A DNA stretch of 64,000 bases from Chimonanthus salicifolius (taxonomy: Eukaryota > Streptophyta > Magnoliopsida > Laurales > Calycanthaceae): assembly GCA_013350335.1 (NCBI GenBank), contig CM023541.1, forward strand, positions 38,432,739-38,496,738, read 5' to 3'. The position numbers and the translations under genes were made by a program. Below the pieces are notes generated by a model. It saw only the letters and a program-made list of their open reading frames with translations, was not told the DNA's origin and ran no database searches. This document shows positions 35,701 through 47,700 of this stretch, one piece after another (within the stretch, counting starts at the first letter, position 1; every line of letters starts with the position of its first letter).

Positions 35701-38700
35701 TGAGCTCATTAATTGTACTGACACCATAATGCTTAGTGAGTCTCCCATGAGGAAATCAAGGTTCTGTCCACAAATGAGCAAGGGAGCTATTACCAATGAC
35801 CTGCCATCAATCTAAATTCCTACTTTTAGGATACTGTGCTAGCTCAGAAAACATTCTGCAGGGATCTAGATTTTGCAATAGTAGAAATCTGATTTTGCTT
35901 TTGATATAGGCTAGCATTCCAATGACCAAAACCACAATATGTGCCAAGAGATTGATGCCAAATCTTGGATTTCTCTAACCAAAGCTCAAGCGTAAGGGAA
36001 AGAAGGCAATGAGGCAATTGAAATGGAAAATCATTAGATATTTACATGGACTAGGCTAACACCACATGCCCTAGTGTGGGGTACATGATGAGGCCATTAC
36101 CACCAGCACCATTCAAATGAGGGATGATCAATTTGAAGAAGAGCCAAGTCAATTTAATGAAGACAATGTTGCACGTACACTTAAGTTGCGGCAGAATTTA
36201 GTGGTGCAAAAATGGGCCCGAAATGAGTGGGACCAAATTGTCCAAGTCAATGGGTCATGGACTTGGGTATTGGGTCAGGGTTTTAAATCCACTAAGAGAG
36301 ACCCAATTCGGCTGAAGGATGTGGTACAAGGATTGGAAAGCCAATAATACATTGGTTCAGGTTTGGCTCCTACACTCTATGGACGAGTATATTAGGAGAT
36401 TGGTGTATATGTTACCCACAACCAACGAAATATGGGACACTGCCCATGCTCTCTATTATGATTATAATAACATTGCCCGTATATATGAGCTCTATCAGGA
36501 ATCTGCTTGTCTACAACAGGGGGAGTTATCTCTTATTCAATATCATTCCAAGATGCGTGCATTATGGCTATAATTGGATCAGTTGGAAATGTCAAATTTG
36601 AAATCTCAGTTGATATTGTTTACATAAGAAGTATGTGGAGAAGAGGTGCACAATGGACTTATTGGCTAGTCTTAATCTTGAGTTTGAACATGTTCATGCT
36701 CATATTCTTAGCTAGAAGCCTTTGCCATCTCTTAATGCAGTTTACTCTACACCAATCTCTTCATGCGGGGATTCAATTTAGTAGGATCGGGGCGGAGAGG
36801 GCTGTTTGGTTGGAGAGAGAATTTTTCGTGGAAGAGATTAGGACGGCTCTAGATAGCCTTGAAGGGGACAAATCCCCGGGAGATGGTATCATTAATAGGA
36901 GATTGAAAAACTCTTTTATCACCCTCATACCTAAGAGGGAAGGCCTGGCGGAATTGTCTCATTACAAGCCAATAAGTCTCGTTGGTAGTGTCTATAAACT
37001 TATTGCCAAGGTTTTGGCCGACAGACTAAAAAACGCACTACCATAAATTATAGGTGAGTCACAGGGGCTTTTGTGGAGGATGGGCAGATTTTGGATGGTG
37101 TCCTTATCGCAAATGAGCTAGCCTACGGGAGACAAAAGGAAAAGAAACCAAGGCTCCTCTTCAAAATTGATATGGAGAAGGCATATGATTTTGTCGATTG
37201 GTCCTTTGATGGGTATCTTTTTGAGAGGATGGGTTTCGGGCAATGAGAGAATGGATGAAAGTTTGTATAGAGGATACTACGTACTCTGTACTAGTAAATG
37301 GTTCTCCAACTACACCAGTAGTAGCTACTAGAGGTTTGAGACATGGAGATCCTTCTCTCCATTCATTTTCACCCTCATAGGAGAAAGCCTGAACAAACTT
37401 GTAGAGAAAGCTAGAGAATTAGGGTTAGTCAGAGGATTTGGCTCTTCGGCAAATGGTTTGATCCTCACACGTTTGCAATTCACTGATGATACCCTATTTT
37501 TTTGTGAACCAAACAGAGATGAAGTTAGGGGATTCAAAGAAATTCTTAGATGTTTTGAACTAGTGTCTAGTCTTAGAATTAACATAGGCAAGAGTACCTT
37601 AATTGGTATTGAGTTAAAAGATGATTTCCTCAAGGAGATGGCAGATGACATAGGGTGTGGTATTGGGAGGTTGCCCTTTATCTATTTAGGATTACCTTTT
37701 TTTTTTATAAGATATTAAACAATTATATAAAGTTGAGAAAGGGTTTAGAAGGGCTAGACCATCAAAAGCAAAAACTAAAGCAGCACATGGAAAAGGCTAA
37801 AAGTACAACGAAAACAAATACAACCCCCAACATTATACAAACACAATGCTCGATCTCCGTTTGAAATGAGAAAAGCTCCTGAGATTGAATTGTCAATTCC
37901 ATTTTTGGCAAAGATATCTACCACGCCGTTTGCAGTTTGACTGACTTGCGCAAAAACGACATCGAGATCTGAAGCAATACCCCTTATTTACCTCACTGTG
38001 GTTATCAATCTCCAAGGGGGTCACTTTAGTCTCTTAGCCCACTTAATTCCATTTGCCGAATCCTCCTCTATTACTAGAGTACCGTGCTCGTGGATTTTCC
38101 AAAGGGCCAATGCTCTCCTAATACGAAGGAGTTCTGCCTCCTTTGATTCCTTAATCTTCACCGACTTTGTGAAAACTAAAGATGTGATGCCATTTGATTC
38201 CTAAGGACTCCACATGACACCATGTGGAGGGGGGCTCCAAATGGCAAAAGACTCAGGTTTCCTACCCGTTTCACTCAAACAACCTTCCCATGATGAGATG
38301 AAATCATTGGGTTTTAGCCCCTTCAAATCATTACTAGAGAGGAGCCACACACAGAGTCTCCATTTGGTCTTTTGGAAAAGTTCGCTAATCTCAGTAGGTT
38401 TTCCTTAAAATATTCTGGCATTTCTTTCTTTCCATAGAGTCCACATTACTGCCGTTGGGATTGTGTTCCACGCTGCCTTCATTCTAGGTTTACGTCTTGA
38501 CAGGAACCTAGATTCACCCTCATAGAATCTCTCAAAAACCCATGGAACATCTAAGAGGTTAGCAAAAATTTTCCATAAATTCCTAGCCACAAGACACCTT
38601 ATGAAGACATGATCTACATCCTCCTCCAGGTGGCCATACAGGGAGAAACTCAAGTTGTCTTTCAATCTCATCAATCCTCTCCTCTTAAGCTCCAATCGGG

Positions 38701-41700
38701 TGAGAATCTTTCCTTTAAGGGCACACCACACAAAAGTCTGAACCCTTGAGGCAGCTAGACCTTTTCAGGCTAAGCACGAGGTAGTGTCCAAATTAAGTTG
38801 TTGCAAAAACATCTCTACCATTGACTTAACTGAGTAGGTACCCGATGAGTCCCTAGTCCACATTAGTTCATCCTCATCTCCTAAAGATAAAGGAAACTAC
38901 CATAATAGGGTAAAAATTCTCCTTACTTCCGTTCTCAAAGGATCTCAGTTTGCGCCTAAAGTCAAAGAGCCATATAATTTGATTGCCCTCTAGTTTATAG
39001 CAATCTTTAACTAAGGCTGATTTGTTTCTTGAAATTCTGAAAAGCCTAGGAAACACCTCCTTTAAAGGCCTCTCACCCATCCAGAAATCCTTCCAGAAAA
39101 AGGTCTTGCCACCTTTACCACTGATCTCCCCTGGCTTAAGCTCCACCAAGCCTTTACTAGAGGTGACCCTTACCTTTCGACTTTCTCCTATCCTCCAACC
39201 CATATCTAGCGGCCAAAACTTTAGCCCATAAATAAACCAAAAATAAAACGTAAAATATGAAGGAAACGAATACACAAGGATTGGATTCTCAAATGGAACA
39301 ATCCTTGTGTTTACAAATTGTCCAATAAAAATCTACTAAAATGCCAATATGGCTTATTGAATCTTGTTCCAAACAAATAGAAATTAAAAATGGAATGAAA
39401 TTCTCTCTCAAATCCTTGCACATGCCTACCAGGTGTCCATTGACTTTCTAAAATGGCTCACATGCCATTCCATGTGAGGGAGTGAGGATGTGGACGGCCT
39501 AGGTCTGTTTTGGAGAGTGAATTTAGGGGTGCGGGCAGTCGAGAGAGAAATTGGAGGAGTTTTCTTGTGGTTTTTAGGGTTTGGCTTAGATTGGGTAGGA
39601 TGGAATTTAATTGGATCCAATCTATGCCTAATTGGGTCATTCAGGGATCTCTAGGTGTTTGGACTTGTGGTAGTCAACGGGACTGGTTAATTGGACAGAG
39701 TCCAATGATGGTTACCACGATCAAAATGTTCCATGAAAGCGAGGGCAATTTCCTCAATGTGATCTAGGTCCATAGAATCCACTGAATGTGAGTCATTGGG
39801 CTTGATGCCCTCATCACATAGCTTGATCGTTCATTTAAAAGGTGCACTTGGACGACTACGTTAAAATTATTCGCTCAATTTTAAAAGAAAGCATTGGGTG
39901 GAACCATTATTGAGTTGACTCATATCACGAGTGAGGAATAATTAAAGAGAGAATCAATTGGAAGACAATTATGTCAAAACCAAATTTAAGTTATTATGTG
40001 TTGTGGGACCCACTACATGGCATAGTTGGCCATGTGGGACCCACTTCTGGACATAGTTGACCAGAATAATTCCAATTTGGATAGTTCACTCGGAACATGT
40101 CATTAGTTGTGTAATTTATTGTAATTGATTATTCTTTGATTCGTTCCATTTTTGTCATCGTAATTGGCTCCCTGTTTACTATTTATACATGTACTCCTAC
40201 AATTTTATACACATTATAATACAGTGAAAATCTCTCTCCATTATTCTTCTATTTTCTTTCTCCTTTTTTTCCTTTATTACTTTCTAAATGGGTACCAGTG
40301 TTGTTGCTGTAATAATGAAAACTCCTGTCGAGTCATAGGGACATTGTCATTTGCCGCATCAGAAGAAGTGGCAATGGGGGAAGGGGTATCGGTTTGATGA
40401 GCTTGCTTAGGGCAACCATGAATCTCCTCTTGACATTGTATCCTTTGCACAAACAAGTCCATATTCTTCCATTGCATGTTTTTGGGTGTGTCTTTTTTGC
40501 TCACCAATTTTCTAGTGATAAACTCTCTCTCGGGATTGTGCGATGTTTCCGTTTGGGATACTCTCCCTTCCATAAAGGATACAAGTGCCTTGATTCCCTC
40601 AACGGTAAGACATATGTATCCATGGATGTCACCTTTTTTGAAAGAGTTCATTTTGTCCCGATCAATCTGCTTTCCCCCTTCTTACGTTCTTCCTCTTCTT
40701 CATGCAGATATTGGTCCTTCTAGCACTTCCAAGCCCACTTTGGTGTATCAACGTAGGAAGCCTAAGCCTATAACTGTAGCTCAACCCATTCAACCATCTG
40801 CTAGTGGCCCAGATCCGTCCACCATTGCCCCTGATCCTCCCATTGCACCTCAAAAAGGTAAAGTGCTTGTACTGAGCATCCCCTCGATCGTTTTGTGTCA
40901 TATCATTTCTCCTTCCTATCACAGTTTTCTTACAACCCTAGATAACATTAAGATTCCAAAAAGAATTGACACTGTCCTTCTTGATCCCTCCTGGAAATCC
41001 GTAATGGAAGAGGAATTAGAAGCCATTGAGAAAAATAATACTTGAGAGATGGTTCCTCTCCCTCTAGGAAAAACTCCAGTTTGGTGCAAAAAAAGTCCTT
41101 GCTTCGAAGCATCATCCAGACGGGTCTATTGCTAGATATAAAACTTGTTTGGTTGCCAAAGGCTTCATGTAGATATAAAGGGTTGATTATCAGGAAACCT
41201 TCTCTCCTGTGGCTAAGATTACCTCTATTCGAATGTTGATTTCTATTGCTACCACTCGTGGCTGATCCCTCCATCAATTGGATCTGAAGACTGCCTTTCT
41301 ATATGGTGATTTATAAGAAGAAGTTTATATGCTTCCCCCTCCTGGGTTTGTGAAACAGGGGGAGAAATAAGTTGTTTGCAGACTCAAGAAGGCTATCTAC
41401 GGCCTCAAACAATCTCCACGGGTCTGGTTTGATAAATTCAGCAGTGCTTTGTTGCCGTATGGTTTTTTTCGGTGTCAGGCAGATCATTCAGTGTTTCTCT
41501 ATGGTGCCAACTTAGTTGTGATGATTCTTGTGGTGTATTGACGATATTATCCTTGCTGGCAATAATAATAACACCATTTCTGAATTCAAAGCATATTTGC
41601 GGCGCACCTTTGATATTGAAGATTTGGGGCCCTCCGCTACTTTCTCGGGATTGAGGTAGCTCGTTCCACTAAAGAGTTCTCTCTCTCAACGAAAGTATGC

Positions 41701-44700
41701 TCTGGATCTATTAAAGGATGCCGGGTATTCTGGATGTAAGCCTGGTGATACTCCTTTGGATGTCAACACAAAGTTATCTGTTTTAGACGGGACCCTTCTT
41801 GATGATCTTGCCTTCTATAAGAGATTAGTCGGGGAACTAATTTATTTTACTATCACTCGGTCGAATTTATCATATGTTGTTGGTGTCGTCAGTTAGTTTA
41901 TGCGTGCCCCACATTATACTCATCTTCATGTTGCCTTTCTCATCCTTCGTTACCTTAAAGCTCATTCTGGACGAGGGTTGTTCTATGCACGACAGTCTCA
42001 CTTGCCAGTTTGTGGCTATTCAGATGCTGATTGGGTTGACTCTCCTGACGATCGATACTTTACCTCCAGATACTATGTTTTCTTGGAATCAATTTAGTTT
42101 CCTGGTGGAGCAAGAAACAAAATGTTGTTGCTTAGTCTAGTGCTAAAGTAGAATATCGTGCCATGACCAACACTGCATCTGAGTTACTTTGGTTTCAGCA
42201 ATATCTCTCTGAATTAGGTCTTGCCCGTGCTAATCCATTAATAATGTTCTGTGACAACTAGGTTGCCATTAACATCACCTCAAACCCTGTCTTTTATGAA
42301 GGGACTACGCATATTGAACGATTGTCACTTCCATCGGCAGTACATTTCTGAAGGTCGGATCTTCACTCTTTATCTACAATCCAAGGACCAACTTGCAGAC
42401 ATGCTTATCAAAGTTGTTTCTCCAACCCAACTCAATCATGTTTTAAGAAAGTTGGGCTTACACGACATCTTTGCACTAGCTTGAGGGGGAGTGATGTAGA
42501 CGCACTACATGGCACAATTGACCATGTGGGACACACTTCTGGACATAGTTGACCAGAATAACTCCAGTTTGGAAAGTTGACTCGGAATATGTCTCTAGCT
42601 GTGTAATTTATTGCGATCAATTATTCTTTGATTCCTTTCCATTTTTGCCATCGTAATTGGTTCCTTGTTTATTATTTATACATGTACTCTCCTACAGTTT
42701 CATATGCAATACAATGTAGAGAAAATCTCTCTCCCCATTATTATTTTCTTTTCCTTCTCCTTTTTTTTTTTTCCTTTATTACTTTCTACATTATGTGCCA
42801 AAATCATTCAAAGGTAGATCAGTATCTTTATTCCATTTGATATCAAACTGCTTTTTATCTCATCTTTCCATTAAAAGTTGATTGTAGTATATGACATGCA
42901 TTAGAAACTTTTGTAGGACATGCTGCCATCCTTACATCTTGAAGTGGTGTCTTGGTTGAGATGTTTATGGCACTGGAGAAGGTTAATCAGGGATAGTTGG
43001 GATAAGATAATGGTTTCGATTACTGTGTTTGTTCTAGCATTTTTAGAAACTATATTAGAGTAATTTGAAACTCATTTAATTCCAAGAGAATTTACTTGGA
43101 AATTTAAATTTTCATAGGTTGGTGGTGTCATTTGAATGCCCATAGAACAATTCCTGTGACCTCCTTTGACTATACTTCTAGTTGCTTTCTCTGTGTGTGT
43201 GTGTGTGTGTGTATAATTTCAATGTTTATTTATTTTGGCTTTGCAAGTGGATTCTGTCATTTGTTGAGAAGTAGGGTACTGCCAAACTTTCAAATGCATA
43301 TTAAAATATTTTAATTCCAAATGAATATACTTACTATAAGGAAGCTTAAAAAAAAAAAAGAAAAAGCAAAAGCCCACATAATGCTTCATGTGCCACCTTC
43401 ATCAGAAGTACTCTGTCCATGGACCAATTTTTTGTCATTTGTTTTATGCCTGATATTGCATGGTATGCATGCTTTCTGAATGTATTGTGAAATTTCTTTC
43501 AGATTTATGGTATTTATACTATAGATTGGTTGGGAACCGACTGATAATTGTTATTCCTACACCAGGGATCAATATCTGTCAGCATGTCTATATATCAAAC
43601 ACGTTTTTGCTTCATCTGTACTCACCTAACAGCAGGCGAAAAGGAAGGAGATGAACTTCGAAGGAATGCTGATGTGCTAGAAATACATCGTAGAACACAA
43701 TTCAAAACTGCACCTGGTGTCGAATTTCCTAAAACTATCTGTGATCATGAGTAAGTGATTCTTCATATCTTGTATGATATTATGTGAAAGACCTAAATCA
43801 TTATTCTGTATGATTTATTATTTTCGTTTCTTCTGTGTTTATTTTTTCTTGAATTCTGTCTCTGTTGTTTTGCATTTGATTTCATATGAAGAAAATTCTC
43901 CAAACAATTAAGATTTTGCAATTGATCTTGACTAGTGCTTGAAGTATCATAATTTTTCTGAATAGTTTGAAGTATTATACGAAGTGTAGGAGGGCTTTTG
44001 TTTCATAAAATGGAGGGACCTAAGATTTTCTGTATAAAACTATTCCAACTTGGTTTTGAACGCATCAGTGGGTGATCAACACATTGGTTGGTTTTTCATT
44101 TTGAAAGGTTTCTTTATTGCTAAATTTATTTGGGAAGAAGATACCTTGAGGAGGAACCCAATGGAGAAGTTTGGACAGTGAAGAACATGAAGTCCAAAGT
44201 ATGCATGGATCACAGATATTGAAAGGTAACTGAAGAACATTACCCAAGCCACGTTGTGGCCATTGATGCAAGATCAAATCATTTTTTTTCTTGACAGAAG
44301 CATCACAATTCAGAGGACAGCAATCCTCAAATCCTTTGTTGTTTTTTGGCAACAACCCTGTGATTTGGGATGGGCAGGCTTATACTTTGGCAACAAGCTC
44401 GAATTGCCCAACTTCCATGGTTAACAAAGATGGTTTTTTGATTTGAGAATCTTGCAGGGTTTTTTAAATAAATAAACTGAGGGACATCAACACGAGTCAT
44501 AAAGCTCATATTTAGGCAAGAATAACCTCTTAAAAAAACCCACAACCTGGGAGGAACTTTTTGTAGAAGGAAATGCATATAGTCAAGAAAGAGTACCTTC
44601 ATTAAGCTTTGACTGTTGTTTGGGTGGAGGTCGGAGCAATTCAAGGTGCAAAGGGAAAGAGTTGGACTAGGATGCTACATGGATACATTAAAGAACTTGG

Positions 44701-47700
44701 AAGGAAAATTTCCCACACATCATGTATGAGCATACTGTTGAAGATGGGGAAGAAAATAATAAAGAGAAGGGACAAAAGATGAGAGTAATTAATTCTCTGT
44801 AATGAAGGAGAGTACACATGTATATATAGATTACAAAGAGCCAATCGAGGTGGCAAATAATGAAAGAAAAATTAATTACACCTAATGACATCTGTAGGTC
44901 AAGACTATAATAAGACACTGTGAAAAATACACAAATTACAATATTTACAACACTCTCCCTCAAACTGGTGCGAAGATATCAATCAAGCAGTTTGTTGAAA
45001 ACATCATCTAGTTGAGAGCGAGAGATGATTTTCGTCATCATGTCAGCTAATTGACCCTTGGACTTCAAATATGGAGTGATAATATTCCCAGAGGAAATAT
45101 GATGTCGAAGAAAATGATAACCGTATGATTTATTGTATTGATGTAATTGATCATTCTTTTATTTCTTTCCATTTTAGCTAACATGATTGACTCCCTGTTT
45201 ATTATTTATACTTGTAACCCTTTATAGTTTAGAAACGGAATATTACAATACTGAGAGAAAGAATTCTTCTCCATATTTTATCTTTCTCCTCCTCCTCTTT
45301 CTATTATTATTTTCTACAAAAAGTTGTGCAAAACTTTATATCCAGGAATAGTGTGTATTCAAATAGACCCTATAATTAGGTCTTTTTTTTTCCCCCTTTT
45401 CGGTGAAAAACGTATTTGGTCTCTCTTCATAATTTTTCTATCTATACATACATATGTACACAAACATGCATGTGTTATGATGGGATAAATTATCGTATAG
45501 ACACCTGATATGATGTGATGCACCAAATCATACAATACATATACCTTGTATGTGCATGGTCCAACTGGGGGGTGGGATGTGTGGAGGACCTCATGTTCAA
45601 TGATCAATCTCCCTGTTGAACATCCATCGGGCCTTAGGTCATGTTCCAATGTTTTTAACCATTGCTAGTGTTCGTGATTAGATGATGACAAAAACACAAA
45701 AAAAAGTAAGAGCTTTCAAATTTGGGGGTTGAGTGTGGGGTTTTTTTTTTTTTGGCGGGGGGGTGTGTGTGTTGGGGGGTTGGTATTTTGTCTACATATC
45801 CCAATCTAGGTGGGCCTTACATGTGCGCCATGAGTGCAAGCATGATGATGGTGCCTCGTGGGTGGAAAGGAGGTTGCTGGTGAGAACCACAAGTTAGAAT
45901 GAATAACATACGCCATGGTTATCGGCTGAAAATGTACATGTGTTCATTTTCATCCTGATGTAAAATTTCTGCCATAACCATACCACATTAAAACCTCTAT
46001 GTGACAATGCTGTGGAGCCAACATTGTGACCCTTCCACAACCACTCACCCACACTGAAAGAAAACAGGGGAAATATATCTACACAACCTGATCGTATTTA
46101 GTGCTGCACTCACCATGCACTAAACCAATTTTCTTGGCATGAATTTTGATCATTGATCAAGCTGACATTTAGGGAAACCATAAATTGTGCATAGAACATA
46201 CGGTCTCCCCTTTGTCATGATTTCTGGTGGGCCAACATGGGGATCACATGATTGTGCAGGAAGAAAAGTTGATGGTTGCAATGATATTATGCCTGTGTAC
46301 TCGTGTATACTGGTTATGGGAGATCTCTAAAATCAACCAGAAGTCCACTTCTGAGTAGTGGTTATTGGGGAAAAAGAAGGGCCCACCTCGACATGTGAAG
46401 TTCATTCCCTACTACATGCTATATTTCAGCTTTTGTTAGAGCAATAATTACCTTTAAATTGGGCAAAAAACTAGTTATTACAGTTTTATGTGTTTCCAAT
46501 CCATTGGTCAATACTGCTCCATTTCTGATGATACATGGAGCTATGCCAATTCATGCTTAGTGATTCCATTGGACTTTCTTTAAGCATTTATTTGTAGTTT
46601 ACTTTTCATGTTGGAAGTGCTCTTAACAAGAGTTATATTCTCAAAACTTTCATGTATTTTAACATCCCCATCTTCCTCTAAGCCTTCTCTCATGATTATA
46701 GTTAAGTTCGTTGTTCTGTTGCAGTCGAATTATCTGGTTTGGCGATATGAATTACCGTATAAATTTATCGTATGAGAAAACTCGAGAATTCATTTCCAAG
46801 AAAGAATGGTCCAAGTTACTTGAAAGAGACCAGGTTAGTTGCATGTATTTATCTTTGGTAGTACTGTTTTATGTCCATATAAGAATTTTCAATTTCTCTA
46901 TGTTGAAACAGCATACAAGTGCCAATTAATACATTCTTATATCTCTTAAAATGTTATACTTGACAAAGGTTTAGCGGCGGGTGATGGAGCGAAAATTAAA
47001 TTTTGGGAGGATAAGTGGTTAGGTCGTGAACCATAATGCTTTCTTTTCACAGACTATATTCCATTTCCAACCAAAAACATAAACTCATAAAAGAAGTGGT
47101 GGAGACTGGGGGGTGGGGTGGGGGGAGAGGGGTGGACCTTAACATTTTGAAGGAATTTGATGGATTGTGAGGTTCCTTTATTTGAGATTCTTTTTTTTTT
47201 TTTAGCATTAAAAAAGTAGGAGTACACTAGAACAGGTATAAAAGTCTTACGCCCGACTACCAGAACAAAAGAAAATACAAATAAAACCCCTTTATTTGAG
47301 AAGTTAATCTCATCTTTAGAAAGATGTTTTACCGTGGATGGGGAGGAAGACTGGGGTTTGGAATAAGGAACCCAATGTGATCTTTTCTTGCATATCTTTG
47401 TTGTCTTTACTCGAACTGAATCTTCAGTCCAATTTTCCCTTTAAATCTGTTTGGGAACATGCTGTCTCTTCTAAGTCAAGAGATTTTGTTGGATAGCTTT
47501 CCTCAACAAAGCTTTGACCATTGATAACCTTAAATTTAGGAACCTACTGTCTCTAATGTTTGTCATTTTTGTTAGAGTAATGAAGAATCGGTTGACCACT
47601 TGTTCATCCAATACCCCTTTTTCTTGCCCATTTGGTCTTATTTTCTTATTTTTCTCCTTTGCCTGGGTGATACCTCCTTCATTCCCAGCTTTCATATTAG

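Larger units (their letters stand above)
39999..42790 (+). mobile_element. Internally deleted Ty1-copia element in intron 6
   Basis: Complete ends: LTRs 39999-40288 and 42495-42790, TSD TTATG (39994-39998 and 42791-42795), degenerate primer-binding site (GGGTACCAG at 40290) and purine tract TTGAGGGGGAGTG before the 3' LTR. The interior is only 2.2 kb: integrase C-terminus ([30 protein letters not shown], 40460-40640), reverse transcriptase from [17 protein letters not shown] (40979-41030), [16 protein letters not shown] (41393-41440), and RNase H to [10 protein letters not shown] (42390-42420), with many stops and frameshifts. Gag, protease and most of integrase are missing. Same sense as the host gene. 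Confidence 0.9.

Noticed and set aside
40277..40651. 124-codon minus-strand frame as a gene
   Set aside because: It lies wholly within the deleted copia element; half is the antisense of integrase coding. Kept only as a possible inverted Gag piece.
44065..44644. Two minus-strand frames of about 100 codons in intron 7
   Set aside because: No domain recognised, no splice or promoter context, next to a copia LTR. Probably chance frames in repeat-derived DNA.
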